Shown here one piece after another: positions 1-8,877 of a DNA stretch of 64,000 nucleotides. The notes below the pieces were generated by a model. The model saw only the letters and a list, made by a program, of their open reading frames with translations. It ran no database searches and was not told the origin of the DNA. Both the position numbers and the translations under genes were made by a program. The DNA is taken from NCBI GenBank assembly GCA_039023545.1, contig JBCHKQ010000003.1, positions 124,001 through 188,000 on the forward strand, in the 5' to 3' direction. The stretch comes from Spirochaetia bacterium 38H-sp (GTDB lineage: Bacteria; Spirochaetota; Spirochaetia; Winmispirales; Winmispiraceae). Numbering within the stretch: position 1 is the first letter of the stretch; the number at the start of each line of letters is the position of its first letter.

Positions 1-1
1 A

Positions 2-232
2 TACGAGTATCAGTGTACTAATTGCGGTCATATTTTCGAAGCTTTTCAGGCTATTTCGGAAGAGCCTATAAGGGAATGCCCTGAGTGTAGTAAGCCTGTA
101 AAACGGCTTATAAGCGGCGGGACTGGTATTATATTTAAAGGCAGTGGCTTTTATGTGAATGATTCTAAGAAGTCCTCCACTAGTGCTAAGTCCACAAGCA
201 ATGAGAAATCCAAGAAGGATTCTGCAGCGTAG
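2..232 (+). CDS. FmdB-type zinc-ribbon protein, 3' part
   Basis: The open frame runs in from the left edge and stops at TAG 230-232, so the first residues are missing. The visible part starts YEYQCTNCGHIFEAFQ and has a second cysteine pair in ECPECSKP, giving a CxxC...CxxC zinc ribbon. It is followed by a hydrophobic GSGFYVND stretch and a Ser/Lys-rich tail. This is the layout of the FmdB/CxxC_CXXC_SSSS small regulatory-protein family. The molecular role of that family is not settled; a regulatory or nucleic-acid-related job is only inferred. A terminator follows directly. Confidence 0.85.
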   Translation, partial: YEYQCTNCGHIFEAFQAISEEPIRECPECSKPVKRLISGGTGIIFKGSGFYVNDSKKSSTSAKSTSNEKSKKDSAA

Positions 233-253
233 TTTTATCCTTTGATGTATGAT

Positions 254-279
254 GCTGCCTCCTGAGGGCAGCTTTTTTT
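254..279 (+). terminator. Rho-independent terminator after the zinc-ribbon gene
   Basis: GCTGCC...GGCAGC hairpin followed by seven T, 22 bases after the stop codon of the upstream gene. Confidence 0.85.
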
Positions 280-284
280 GCTTC

Positions 285-315
285 TATAAAAGCAGATGGC
301 GTTTAGCCATCTGCG
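285..315 (-). terminator. Terminator for the desulfurase-thiI operon
   Basis: Nine-base arms GCAGATGGC/GCCATCTGC with a 5-base loop. On the minus strand the hairpin is followed by TTTTAT, just beyond the thiI stop. Confidence 0.75.
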
Positions 316-331
316 TTCGGTTTGTTGTATT

Positions 332-1510
332 TTATATCCTTTCCCCTAGGCGGTATGTGTCTTTTTCTGATTTTTCCGCTGCTTCTTGTATGAGTTCTTT
401 TAGTTCCAGATTTTTGTATGCATGACAGGTTTTCTCATAATTCGGTCTTATCATTGGTCTTTTGGGTGCAAATAGTGTACAGCAATCGTCATAGGGCAGG
501 GTTGATGTCTCAAATGTCCCGATTTTTCTTGCAATTTTTATGATTTCTTCTTTGTCCATGCCTACAAGGGGGCGGAAAACAGGCAGGTTTGTTGTGTGCT
601 GGGTAAATCGCATGCTTTCTTGTGTTTGGCTTGCAACTTGTCCCAGGCTTTCTCCTGTTATTAGGCTAAGTGCGCCGTTTCTTTGTGCCAGTATTGTAGC
701 GGTCTCCACCATGGCTGCTCGCATGTGCAGAGTTATCTCATTGCGTGCAGCATTTTTATTGATCGAAAGTTGTGTTTCTGTAAATGGGACGGTAAATAGT
801 GTAAGTTTTCCTGTCCAGATGCTCAGAATTCTTGCAAGTTCTTTTACCTTGTTGAGGGCATCGTCGGATGTATAGGGATATGTATGAAAATATGCTGCCA
901 TTATCTCAAGGCCACGTTTTGCCATGAGATAGCCGGCAACCGGAGAATCTATACCGCCAGAAAGTAGGAGCATCCCCCGTCCTGCTACTCCTACAGGAAG
1001 TCCTCCCATAGCTGGCTCTTCCTGCCAGTAGATATATGTCTGTTCTCTAATTTCTACTCTGATGACCCAATCCGGTTCGGTCATACGTACTGTGAGGTCT
1101 TCTATGTTCTGTGCAATATGGCTTCCCAGCTCACATGCAAGCTCGTAAGAAGTGAGGGGGAATCCTTTGTCCGCTCTTTTTGCCTCTATTTTAAAAGTTC
1201 TACCTTTTGTTTTTTCTATTGCTTCTTTTGCCATCTTTAGTGCATATTGTTTTATCTGTTCCATATCACGCGGGCAGGCAATAGCTCTGCTGTATTTTAC
1301 TATTCCTGCTGTCTTAGACAGTACATCCATTGCCCGTCTTGCTTTCTCATCTGTCTCCACAGGAATATAGAAACGATTATGTCTATAAAGAAGCCTAAAA
1401 TCATTTCCGAGTGCTCTCTCCAAATTGCTTCTCAATGTATTGATAAAAAAATCTCTATTGTTTCCCTTGAGTGTAAGCTCCCCTAGTTTTACAAGCAGCA
1501 CATACTCCAT
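332..1510 (-). CDS. thiI: tRNA 4-thiouridine synthetase ThiI
   Basis: 392 residues. The protein adenylates U8 of tRNA and transfers sulfur to make 4-thiouridine; in many bacteria it also feeds thiazole synthesis. The N-terminal ferredoxin-like and THUMP region covers about residues 1-165, and the PP-loop motif SGGIDSP is at 184-190. There is no C-terminal rhodanese domain, so this is the short ThiI form. A CC pair in YDDCCTLFAPK is a possible sulfur-relay site. It lies 10 bases downstream of a cysteine desulfurase on the same strand, the expected sulfur donor. GGGGAGAATAT precedes the ATG. Confidence 0.95.
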   Translation of the reverse strand: MEYVLLVKLGELTLKGNNRDFFINTLRSNLERALGNDFRLLYRHNRFYIPVETDEKARRAMDVLSKTAGIVKYSRAIACPRDMEQIKQYALKMAKEAIEKTKGRTFKIEAKRADKGFPLTSYELACELGSHIAQNIEDLTVRMTEPDWVIRVEIREQTYIYWQEEPAMGGLPVGVAGRGMLLLSGGIDSPVAGYLMAKRGLEIMAAYFHTYPYTSDDALNKVKELARILSIWTGKLTLFTVPFTETQLSINKNAARNEITLHMRAAMVETATILAQRNGALSLITGESLGQVASQTQESMRFTQHTTNLPVFRPLVGMDKEEIIKIARKIGTFETSTLPYDDCCTLFAPKRPMIRPNYEKTCHAYKNLELKELIQEAAEKSEKDTYRLGERI

Positions 1511-1520
1511 ATATTCTCCC

Positions 1521-2675
1521 CTATCTTGCTATTTTCATAAGAAGTGGTATTTCCCTTTTTATGAACCTTAAGAACTCTGTTATATCCGCTTCTGTAGTAA
1601 GGTAGCCAGTGGATATTCTTATGGCAGAAAATGATATTCTGTCTGATATGCCCATCGCATCCATAACCCTGCTATTTCTTCTTGCTCGTGAAGAGCATGC
1701 AGAACCTGTAGATACATAAAATCCCGCATCGCTTAAGACTCGTTGCAGTACCTCTCCTGGAACAGGCGGAAAACTTACGGAGAGAATGTGCGGTATATAT
1801 TGTTTCTCTTTTTTTGTAACTTCGACTGGTAGAAACTCTGCTCCCTTTATATTGCTTATCCCATCTATAAGCTCTTTCTTAAGGCGTATCGCGTGTTCTG
1901 AATTCTTCTCGCGTTCTTTCTCGCTTATCTCAAGAGCTCTGCGCATGGCGGCAACAGCTGCAACATTCTCCGTGCCGGGTCGCATAGCCTGTTCCTGTCC
2001 GCCCCCGCGTATCAATACGTCCCACTGGCGTGCTGCAAACATAATCCCGGCACCTCGTACGCCGCCAAACTTATGTGCACTAATAGAAGCGGAATCCACC
2101 CCCAGCTCGGTCAAATTGAATGCAATCTTGCCTGAGGCCTGAACAACATCGCAATGCACATGTATATTTCGCCTTTGCACGGTTCTGACAGCTTGTACGA
2201 TCTCCCTTACGGGTTGGATAGCACCTGTTTCGTTATTGACAAGCATCACACTAACCAGAACAGTATCCTCACGCACCCTGTTTGCAATATCTACTGGGCT
2301 TATAATTCCTGATGCATCTGGCCTTATAAAATCCACATCATAACCCATGGAAGAAAGAAGCAAAGCGGGCTCATAACCAGAAGAATGCTCTATGGCACTC
2401 ACAATGACATGTCCTCTCTTTCTTCTTGTAAGCACGGACAGAAGAGCAATATTATTGGCTTCCGTAGCACCGGAGCAAAAAACAAGCTGCTCCGGCCGGA
2501 CAGACAACATAGATGCAATATCACTTCTGCAAGAATCCAGTAAGCGTCTTGCAGCCCTTCCTGGCTCATGCAAAGAAGACGGATTGCCAAAAAAGTCTGA
2601 ACAGACCCTAGTCTGTTCCTCGATTGCCTCTTTATACGGTATAGCAGTGGCTGCCCAATCAAGATAAACACTCAT
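1521..2675 (-). CDS. Cysteine desulfurase, NifS/IscS family
   Basis: 384 residues, a PLP enzyme that removes sulfur from cysteine to form an enzyme persulfide. The PLP lysine is K202 in SAHKFGG, and the persulfide cysteine is C327 in TGSACSSR. HCDVVQASGK and RPGTEN are further family motifs. It is first in an operon with thiI, so its likely job is sulfur supply for tRNA thiolation. No Shine-Dalgarno sequence is visible: a -10-like TATATT sits only eight bases before the ATG, so the transcript may be almost leaderless. An ArsR-type regulator is transcribed divergently and could control it (inference). Confidence 0.93.
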   Translation of the reverse strand: MSVYLDWAATAIPYKEAIEEQTRVCSDFFGNPSSLHEPGRAARRLLDSCRSDIASMLSVRPEQLVFCSGATEANNIALLSVLTRRKRGHVIVSAIEHSSGYEPALLLSSMGYDVDFIRPDASGIISPVDIANRVREDTVLVSVMLVNNETGAIQPVREIVQAVRTVQRRNIHVHCDVVQASGKIAFNLTELGVDSASISAHKFGGVRGAGIMFAARQWDVLIRGGGQEQAMRPGTENVAAVAAMRRALEISEKEREKNSEHAIRLKKELIDGISNIKGAEFLPVEVTKKEKQYIPHILSVSFPPVPGEVLQRVLSDAGFYVSTGSACSSRARRNSRVMDAMGISDRISFSAIRISTGYLTTEADITEFLRFIKREIPLLMKIAR

Positions 2676-2683
2676 AGAAATAG

Positions 2684-2713
2684 AATATACAGCAAAGCAG
2701 CAGAGGAGGGCAA
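2684..2713 (-). promoter_or_regulatory. Promoter of the desulfurase-thiI operon
   Basis: On the minus strand, TTGCCC (2713-2708), an 18-base spacer and TATATT (2689-2684). Only eight bases separate the -10 from the ATG, predicting a very short leader. Confidence 0.5.
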
Positions 2714-2724
2714 TACAAGACTAC

Positions 2725-2752
2725 TTGACCTGCCGGGTAAAAAACATATATT
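2725..2752 (+). promoter_or_regulatory. Promoter of the ArsR-type regulator
   Basis: TTGACC (2725-2730), a 16-base spacer and TATATT (2747-2752), 38 bases before the proposed start codon. Its -35 lies 11 bases from that of the divergent desulfurase promoter, so one bound protein could affect both. Confidence 0.5.
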
Positions 2753-2789
2753 TTTACTATATATAAAAAACCTAAAACAGGAGATGATT

Positions 2790-3113
2790 TTGACAAAAAT
2801 GAGAGAACTCCTATGTGAAAAGGAAGAAGCAATAGATAGATACTCTCGCATATTAAAAGCCTGCGGACATCCCATCCGTCTCAAGCTGCTATGCCTCATT
2901 GCCACAAGAAACGATCCCTGTGTCTCTGATCTGTGGACATGTCTTGATCAGCCGCAGCCTGTAATCTCCCAGCACCTTGCCGTTTTAAAAGAGCAGAACA
3001 TAGTAGAAGCAGATGTCCAGGGGAACAAACGTACATACAGACTTGCAGATGACTTTGTAAAGCAAATACTTGAGACAATCATAGAAAAAGAAGGCCTTAT
3101 CTCAAATCAATAA
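2790..3113 (+). CDS. ArsR/SmtB-family transcriptional regulator
   Basis: A winged-helix repressor-type protein of 107 residues. CGHPIRLKLLCLI and the recognition helix QPVISQHLAVLKEQNIVE are typical of ArsR proteins. It contains cysteines in ILKACGHP, LLCLI and DPCVSDLWTCLD, but the classic ELCVCDL arsenic site is absent, so the signal is unknown. I take TTG 2790 as the start because AGGAG 2779-2783 is six bases upstream; ATG 2784 would touch that sequence. Divergent transcription from the desulfurase gene suggests control of sulfur transfer (inference). Confidence 0.85.
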   Translation: MTKMRELLCEKEEAIDRYSRILKACGHPIRLKLLCLIATRNDPCVSDLWTCLDQPQPVISQHLAVLKEQNIVEADVQGNKRTYRLADDFVKQILETIIEKEGLISNQ

Positions 3114-3114
3114 A

Positions 3115-3182
3115 ACCGAACGTCGGTACCGCACCCCACAAGGTAAAACAGGCAGAAGGGTGCGTCCCTCCTGCCTGTGGCA
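3115..3182 (-). repeat. Variable-stem hairpin element, copy 1
   Basis: Minus-oriented: ACCGAACGTCG at the left end, CTCCTGCCTGTGGCA at the right end, with arms GCACCC/GGGTGC between them. It sits between two convergent genes, two bases after a stop codon. Confidence 0.75.
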
Positions 3183-3260
3183 CATAAAAAGCACAAAAAC
3201 ATAGAAAACTACAAATCTGCGGGGATAGTCCACACAGGCACAAAATATGTTTTTTAAGAA

Positions 3261-3788
3261 TTATTTCAGATTGACAGTAAACTTGGCACCCAAATAGTAC
3301 ACAAAACCCATTCCATCAGATAACTCCGGAACCATAAGCCCCATAGCACCGCCACCCAGACGGAAATTATTGGTAATATTAAACCATAAGGACAAATCCG
3401 GCATAAAAACCTTACCGCTCTGAAAATCGTTGGCAAGCCCAAACATACCAAAGAATCCGCCGCCCATTTGACCTAGCACGCTAAAGCGCCAGATATCGGC
3501 CTCGATAAAAGCATTGGGCCAGAAGATAGTCTCCAAGATAAAGGTAAAAAATCTTGCACCCACACCGATTTTTACAGGCATATCCGGAAACTGAAAATAA
3601 ATCCCTGCCTCAGGAAAAGGTAGCCAGTACTTATCAAAGAATTCCGCAGATTCCTTGGATATGGTGGTACTGCCTCCGACAGAAGCACCCAGACCGCGCG
3701 GAAAATCAACACCCATATCCAGCCTTACTTGTGAAAAAGCAAAAACACAGCTAAAAACAAGAAGAAATATAATAGCAAGTTTTCTCAT
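3261..3788 (-). CDS. Secreted outer-membrane-like protein of unknown function
   Basis: 175 residues. The start is ATG 3788, with GGAGGTG six bases upstream; an upstream in-frame start lacks this. The protein begins MRKLAIIFLLVFSCVFAFS, a signal peptide ending at AFSQ. The mature part alternates hydrophobic and polar residues, is rich in Gly and aromatic residues, and ends YYLGAKFTVNLK, which suggests a small outer-membrane beta-barrel. I recognise no family. It resembles in style the protein at 49894-50538. Confidence 0.6.
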   Translation of the reverse strand: MRKLAIIFLLVFSCVFAFSQVRLDMGVDFPRGLGASVGGSTTISKESAEFFDKYWLPFPEAGIYFQFPDMPVKIGVGARFFTFILETIFWPNAFIEADIWRFSVLGQMGGGFFGMFGLANDFQSGKVFMPDLSLWFNITNNFRLGGGAMGLMVPELSDGMGFVYYLGAKFTVNLK

Positions 3789-3904
3789 AACACACCTCCA
3801 TGTAAAAACCACACTATAAATTCAATATACCACGATTTTTTAAAAAAACACACAAAAATATATGATATTCTTATCAATAGAAAAACACTGATTATCGTGA
3901 GAAT

Positions 3905-3929
3905 AAAAAAAAAGGCTGCCTGAGCAGCC
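3905..3929 (-). terminator. Terminator of the SLBB export gene
   Basis: GGCTGC/GCAGCC hairpin at 3914-3929. On the minus strand it is followed by eight or nine T. Confidence 0.85.
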
Positions 3930-3942
3930 CTATATGTTTTTA

Positions 3943-5415
3943 CTAGAATCTTGCAATAAAATCCATAATAGTAGATGCAAAATCGAGCAAAGAAGTGCCA
4001 AAATCGGTAACAGTAGTAACATTGTTAAAAACATTTGTAGTAGTCTGCCATGCATTGTCTCCTGCATATATCATTGTTCCAGGCTCGATAACAGGAGTAT
4101 CCAAAGTAACCTTTGTCAAGTTTCCAAGCTCATCCACAAAAAACAGGGCATCGATTGAGCCCGTGCTGGGGTTTATACCTCTTGCAAGTTTGATATAATC
4201 TCCCACAGTGTAGCCTGCAACAAAAGCAAAGGCATCGGAATTGTTTACATTTCCTCCCACAATAACTTTGAGCGGCTTTATAGGTACTACAAAATAGTCG
4301 CCCGCATTGAGCTGTACGTCTAGAGATTTGTCACGAGTATTCCAGAGTGCATCCATATGCACAACAGGCTGTCTTGTGCCATCCTGACGCACAATAACCG
4401 CACGGTCCATATCTGCATACGGAGTTGGTCCTCCTAGCACTTCTAGCACTTCTAATACACTAAGCCCCTCATGATAGGGCAGGCTAAAACGTATTGGTGT
4501 ATCGGGAATTTTTTTGGGCTCTGGCTTTATGTTTTGGCTGCCATAAAAAGCACCTTCTATGACTACCTCTCCTTTACCGGATGTGTTGGAGCTTATTATA
4601 ATCTGGTCTCCATTTTGTAGAATAGTGTCTGTTGCTTCTTTTTCTGATACCGCCCTTGATGTATATCTTCCGTCCTGAGAAAGGCTTATTATGGTGATGT
4701 TGTCGCTGTTAGCGCCCGGAGCAAGACCCCCTGCAAAAGAAAGTATGGTCTTGAGGTTGTCACCTTCTGTAAGCTCAAAGGTCCCTGGATTGATAACAGC
4801 ACCCTGCACTACAACTCCTGAGTTAGCAATAGGTACTCTTATCTTATCTCCGGGGATAAGACGAGGATTTTGCTTCTCGTCGCCAAAGGCTACAAAAGAA
4901 AGTAGGTCGTATGTCTTTGTTTCTCCGTCTCTGGTAAGTTCTATGCGTCTTAAAGATGCGTTGTCTCTAGGGCCTCCCGCAGCACCTACTGCCTCGTACA
5001 GGCTCATGAGAGAAAAAGCCGTGATTCTTCCTGGTGTCTTAACAGCACCGTAAACTCCAACATCAAATACCGCAGGAACCGTAAGACGAAAGTCTACATA
5101 TTGGATGGAAAACTTTTGCTTTATGGTATCTATAATGTTTCTTCTTATTTCATAGAAGGTCTTTCCCTCTGTGTTTACGGTTCCTATAAAGGGAACTTCC
5201 ATGGTATAATCTTGCTGCAGAGGGATATTGATGTTCTTTATGTCATTGCCGTTTAACAGCCCGCCCAGAGCTACGGATAGGGTGTAAACATCCCCGGGAA
5301 CAGGCCTGTAATCCTTGATATGCTGGATTTTCTGTGCAACTTCTTCTTTTGATATTGCAAAGACAGAGGCTGTTACAAAAAGCAGCAGAATGATAATTAT
5401 AGTCGCTTTTTTCAT
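3943..5415 (-). CDS. SLBB-domain polysaccharide export-type protein
   Basis: 490 residues. Signal peptide MKKATIIIILLLFVTASVFA. After it comes a polysaccharide-export (Wza-like) domain, about residues 35-120 (YRPVPGDVYTLSVALGG, VPFIGTVNTEG). Repeated SLBB-type units follow, such as VGVYGAVKTPGR, VVVQGAVINPGTF and VIVGGNVNNSDAF, each a ligand-binding beta-grasp unit. The family forms outer-membrane or periplasmic parts of capsule and exopolysaccharide exporters. No polymerase or Wzc-like partner is adjacent, so the exported substrate is unknown. No lipobox is visible. Confidence 0.8.
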   Translation of the reverse strand: MKKATIIIILLLFVTASVFAISKEEVAQKIQHIKDYRPVPGDVYTLSVALGGLLNGNDIKNINIPLQQDYTMEVPFIGTVNTEGKTFYEIRRNIIDTIKQKFSIQYVDFRLTVPAVFDVGVYGAVKTPGRITAFSLMSLYEAVGAAGGPRDNASLRRIELTRDGETKTYDLLSFVAFGDEKQNPRLIPGDKIRVPIANSGVVVQGAVINPGTFELTEGDNLKTILSFAGGLAPGANSDNITIISLSQDGRYTSRAVSEKEATDTILQNGDQIIISSNTSGKGEVVIEGAFYGSQNIKPEPKKIPDTPIRFSLPYHEGLSVLEVLEVLGGPTPYADMDRAVIVRQDGTRQPVVHMDALWNTRDKSLDVQLNAGDYFVVPIKPLKVIVGGNVNNSDAFAFVAGYTVGDYIKLARGINPSTGSIDALFFVDELGNLTKVTLDTPVIEPGTMIYAGDNAWQTTTNVFNNVTTVTDFGTSLLDFASTIMDFIARF

Positions 5416-5559
5416 AAAAGAATGCTAACAAAAATCTTGTGTATAGGCAACATAGAAAAAAGTAAATAGCCTGTACTGTTTTTAGTGATGTATTTTCTTG
5501 TTTTAGAAGTATCGCTTATGGTCCTATAGCTGTTTTTTTGATGTTTTTCTTTTTTATTT

Positions 5560-5625
5560 GCCAAAGGCAGGAGGAGCTGCGGGTGTGCTTTTATTTTTAC
5601 AAGTTGCAGCTCCGACGTTCGGTAT
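5560..5625 (+). repeat. Variable-stem hairpin element, copy 2
   Basis: Plus-oriented: GCCAAAGGCAG left end, CGACGTTCGGTAT right end, arms GGAGCTGC/GCAGCTCC. It lies in the divergent gap between the SLBB gene and the GH3 gene. Confidence 0.8.
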
Positions 5626-5661
5626 GGGGTATGGAAAGAGGAATGGTTTTGTGATAGTGTA

Positions 5662-5675
5662 TGTTTACGTAAACA
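5662..5675 (+). promoter_or_regulatory. LacI-family-type operator before the GH3 gene
   Basis: TGTTTACGTAAACA is a perfect 14-base palindrome with a central CG, the pattern bound by LacI-family regulators. It lies 13 bases before the GH3 ATG and just upstream of the AAAGGAG ribosome site. A LacI-family gene is at 9372-10388. Confidence 0.65.
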
Positions 5676-5688
5676 GAAAGGAGTTTCT

Positions 5689-8181
5689 ATGGACTTTTAT
5701 TTTAATGACGATGCCGCAAGGCGGATTGATGAGGATGTGAGATGTATTGTTTCTTCTCTAAGTCTGCATCAGAAGGTCATGCTTTTGTCAGGAAAAGATT
5801 ATTGGTCTACGTGGGCTTTCCCCGAGGCTGGGCTTGATGCTGTTGTCATGACTGACGGGCCCAATGGTGTCAGGATTGGTAATGAGAGCAGCAGTCGTCC
5901 CAAGGATGGTTTTGCTACTGCGTTTCCTACGGGTATTGCTATGGCATCTTGCTGGGATGTTGATCTCATGTATAAGATTGGTGCTGTGCTGGCTCATGAG
6001 AGTCTTGCTAATGACTGCGATGTTCTTCTAGGTCCCTGTGTTAATATTGTACGTTTTCCTCTGGGAGGCAGAAACTTTGAGACTTTTTCCGAGGATCCTT
6101 TGCTTGCTGGTAAGCTTGGTGCCTCTTATGTACGCGGATTACAGGATAATGGTGTTGCTGCCTGTCTTAAGCATTTTGCTCTCAATAATCAGGAGCATGA
6201 GCGTACAAGGGTTAGTGTGGAGGTTGAGGAGCGGGCTTTACGCGAGATTTATCTAAGAGTGTTTGAGATTGTTATCCGGGAGGCCAATCCCTGGACTGTT
6301 ATGTGTTCTTATAACAGGATAAGGGGAGAGTATGCCAGCAGCAACTCTTATCTTCTCCGAGATGTGCTTAAAGGTGAATGGGCTTATGATGGTGTTGTCA
6401 TGTCCGATTGGGGTGCCAATCATGAGGTGTATGGGAGTCTTGCTGCTGGTCTTGATCTTGAGATGCCTGGGCCTGCCCTCTACAGGGGCTATTTGCTTGA
6501 GGAGGCTGTCAAAAACTGGCAGATAGATGAGTCTGTTGTTGATGAGGCTGTTGAGAGGCTTGTGAGGCTTGCAAAAAGGCTTGCTTTCTATCGGGAAAAG
6601 AACAAGAATCGGAGCTTTTTCCTCTCAGATGCTGGACAGGCTGAGCTTGCCTTTAGGGTTGCTGCGGAGTCCTGTGTGTTGCTAAAAAACGAGAATAGTG
6701 TTCTCCCTCTTGATACTACAGACATAAAGAGGCTTGCCGTACTTGGTCCCTGTGCTGATGTTGCTGTCTATGGTGGTGGTGGTAGTTCAATTGTCAATTG
6801 CGCAAGAACAACTACTCCTCTTGATGGCCTCAGGGAGTTTTTGCCGGATGATGTGGAGATTGTTTACCACGAGGGTGCTTCCAACAGGGTGCGAGCTGAT
6901 AGGTTTTCTTTTGCAGGGCTTGAGGTGTCTTGGGATGATAAGTCAGGATTTATAGAAGAGTATTTTCCCAATAGGTTATTCTTGGGAGAGCCTGTTAGTG
7001 TTCGTCATGTTGAGGCTATTGATTTTTGGAAACTTTTCCCCCCTGTTGATGAGATTGATACCAATAATTTTTCTGTAAGGTGGAAGGGAAAAGTAAGAGC
7101 AAAAAAGAGTGGGGACTATGTTTTTAAGCTTTCTTATCAGGGGGATTTCTCTTTTTATATAGATGGAAATTGCGTTGTTTCTGATAGCAACTGGAAGGCT
7201 AGTCCTCCGTATCCCTTTTTTACTGTCAAAAAATATCCTGTTAGTCTCACAGCTGGACGGGAGTATGAGTTTTGTGTGGAGCTTGCCAATGCTACGGAAG
7301 ATGAGCGTTCTGCTATGATTTTACAGGCGCTTTATATGGAGAGTCCGGAAGAGCAGCATAAAAAGATTGCCGATGCGGTTTCTGTTGCAAAATCCTGTGA
7401 CAGGGTACTTGTTTTTCTCGGACATCCTGTGGGCTATGAAACAGAGGGAGCCGACAGAGATGATATGAGACTTCCGGGTGCTCAGGATAAGCTCGTGGAA
7501 GAGTTGTGTAAGGTCAGAGATGATGTGGTAGTTGTTCTCAATACAGGTTCTCCCGTGGAGATGCCATGGATAGATGATGTTGCTGCTGTTATTCAAGCTC
7601 ATTTTTATGGTCAGGAAGGTGGCAGAGCTGTTGCTGCTGTCCTTACAGGTGATGTTAATCCATCGGGAAGGCTTACAGTAACATATCCCATGAGATATGA
7701 GGATAATCCTGCGTATATCAATTATCCAGGTGCAAAGACTGTCAATTATGGAGAGGGAATCTTTGTGGGGTACCGGTATTATATGAGCAAAAATATCCCT
7801 GTTTTGTTTCCTTTTGGGCATGGGCTTTCTTATACGTCTTTTTCTTATTCTGCTCTTAATATATCTGGTAATGTCGAAGAGGGAATAATTGTTTCTGTGG
7901 ATGTTGAGAATACGGGTGATGTGGATGGTGCGGAGGTTGTTCAAGTTTATGTAAGGGATATCGAGTCTTCCGAGGTAAGGCCCAGTATTGAGCTTGCAGG
8001 GTTTTCCAGACTTGAGTTGCAAAGGGGAGAGAAGAAAAGAGTTGAGATAGCTCTTGATAAGCGCTCATTTATGTTCTACAGCGATAAGAAAAAGGATTGG
8101 CTGCTTGAGAAGGGTGATTTTGAAATACTTGTTGGCGCTTCCTGTTCTGATATAAGGCTTAGGGGTAATGTGACCGTGTAG
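5689..8181 (+). CDS. GH3 beta-glucosidase with inserted PA14 domain
   Basis: 830 residues, no signal peptide, so probably cytoplasmic. Glycoside hydrolase family 3 removes terminal beta-glucosyl residues. KHFALNNQE (161-169) is the conserved substrate-site stretch, and the nucleophile is D240 in VMSDWGANHE. A PA14 module of roughly 150 residues (EEYFPNRLFLGEP to SYQGDFSFYIDG) interrupts the second catalytic domain. ETEGADR (E586) is the probable acid/base. The C-terminus is a fibronectin-III-like domain (VDVENTGDVDGAEVVQVYV). A perfect LacI-type palindrome lies at the start of the gene, so sugar-dependent repression is likely. A terminator follows. Confidence 0.95.
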   Translation: MDFYFNDDAARRIDEDVRCIVSSLSLHQKVMLLSGKDYWSTWAFPEAGLDAVVMTDGPNGVRIGNESSSRPKDGFATAFPTGIAMASCWDVDLMYKIGAVLAHESLANDCDVLLGPCVNIVRFPLGGRNFETFSEDPLLAGKLGASYVRGLQDNGVAACLKHFALNNQEHERTRVSVEVEERALREIYLRVFEIVIREANPWTVMCSYNRIRGEYASSNSYLLRDVLKGEWAYDGVVMSDWGANHEVYGSLAAGLDLEMPGPALYRGYLLEEAVKNWQIDESVVDEAVERLVRLAKRLAFYREKNKNRSFFLSDAGQAELAFRVAAESCVLLKNENSVLPLDTTDIKRLAVLGPCADVAVYGGGGSSIVNCARTTTPLDGLREFLPDDVEIVYHEGASNRVRADRFSFAGLEVSWDDKSGFIEEYFPNRLFLGEPVSVRHVEAIDFWKLFPPVDEIDTNNFSVRWKGKVRAKKSGDYVFKLSYQGDFSFYIDGNCVVSDSNWKASPPYPFFTVKKYPVSLTAGREYEFCVELANATEDERSAMILQALYMESPEEQHKKIADAVSVAKSCDRVLVFLGHPVGYETEGADRDDMRLPGAQDKLVEELCKVRDDVVVVLNTGSPVEMPWIDDVAAVIQAHFYGQEGGRAVAAVLTGDVNPSGRLTVTYPMRYEDNPAYINYPGAKTVNYGEGIFVGYRYYMSKNIPVLFPFGHGLSYTSFSYSALNISGNVEEGIIVSVDVENTGDVDGAEVVQVYVRDIESSEVRPSIELAGFSRLELQRGEKKRVEIALDKRSFMFYSDKKKDWLLEKGDFEILVGASCSDIRLRGNVTV

Positions 8182-8203
8182 GTTTCTTTGGTTTTATGTT
8201 TAT

Positions 8204-8227
8204 GTCCGGCATCAGCCGGACTTTTTT
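8204..8227 (+). terminator. Terminator of the GH3 gene
   Basis: GTCCGGC-ATCA-GCCGGAC hairpin followed by six T. Confidence 0.9.
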
Positions 8228-8239
8228 GTTATAAAAACA

Positions 8240-8276
8240 TTGACTAAAAAGTAAAAAGTACTTTATATTATAAAGT
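8240..8276 (+). promoter_or_regulatory. Promoter overlapped by a 17-base palindromic operator
   Basis: TTGACT (8240-8245), an 18-base spacer and TATATT (8264-8269). The -10 lies inside the perfect dyad ACTTTATA-T-TATAAAGT at 8260-8276. A repressor on this site would cover the -10. The second gene of the operon encodes a winged-helix protein, the obvious candidate for autoregulation (inference). Confidence 0.6.
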
Positions 8277-8306
8277 ATATATTGTTATAACGATCTGGAG
8301 GTTTTT

Positions 8307-8876
8307 ATGGGTATCGATGATACAAAGAAAGCTATGGATGATATCAAGGTTATTAAGGAATCCATAGCTTTGGCCAAAGGGGTTAGGTCGGGTATGTTTT
8401 CTTTCTTTTTTATTCTATGGGGGGCAATATATCTTATAGGATTTTCTGGCTCGCAGTTCTTAACAAATGTTTTATCGGGCAAATTATGGCTTATTCTCTC
8501 TATTGTTGGTATTATATCAAATTTTGTCGGTGCTTTCTTCTTAGGTAGTAAATCTGTTGGCAAAACAGGAATAAGAATTATGCTATTTTGGATCATGCTG
8601 ATAATATATGTTTGTATGTGGATTTTTGCTATGGGTGGTCTTGATTACAGACTTCTCTCATTTTTTCTTATCACTACTGCCATGTTTGGCTATGTTGTCA
8701 TGGGCTTGTGGTTTGATATGCGTATTGTTTTCTCAGCTCTCGTTGTAACAGGGCTTGCCGTTATAAGCTTTTTGTTTATTCCTTCCTTGAGCGCTCTCAT
8801 CATGGGAATCTTGGGCGGTGGTACAATGATTTTCTCAGGTATTTATCTTGCAAGACTGGGAAAAGCAGAGGCATAA
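8307..8876 (+). CDS. Integral membrane protein of unknown function
   Basis: 189 residues. The start has GGAGG five bases upstream. A short charged N-terminus (MGIDDTKKAMDDIKVIKESIALAKGVR) is followed by five or six hydrophobic segments, roughly 32-55, 60-85, 92-112, 115-137, 140-160 and 165-182. It is co-transcribed with the winged-helix gene that begins two bases after its stop. Such two-gene sets of membrane protein and regulator often respond to membrane or stress signals, but I cannot assign a function. Confidence 0.65.
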   Translation: MGIDDTKKAMDDIKVIKESIALAKGVRSGMFSFFFILWGAIYLIGFSGSQFLTNVLSGKLWLILSIVGIISNFVGAFFLGSKSVGKTGIRIMLFWIMLIIYVCMWIFAMGGLDYRLLSFFLITTAMFGYVVMGLWFDMRIVFSALVVTGLAVISFLFIPSLSALIMGILGGGTMIFSGIYLARLGKAEA

Positions 8877-8877
8877 A

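Noticed and set aside
7321..8022. 233-codon frame antisense to the GH3 gene
   Set aside because: It is overlapped completely by a well-conserved GH3 sequence; an Ile/Arg/His-rich shadow.
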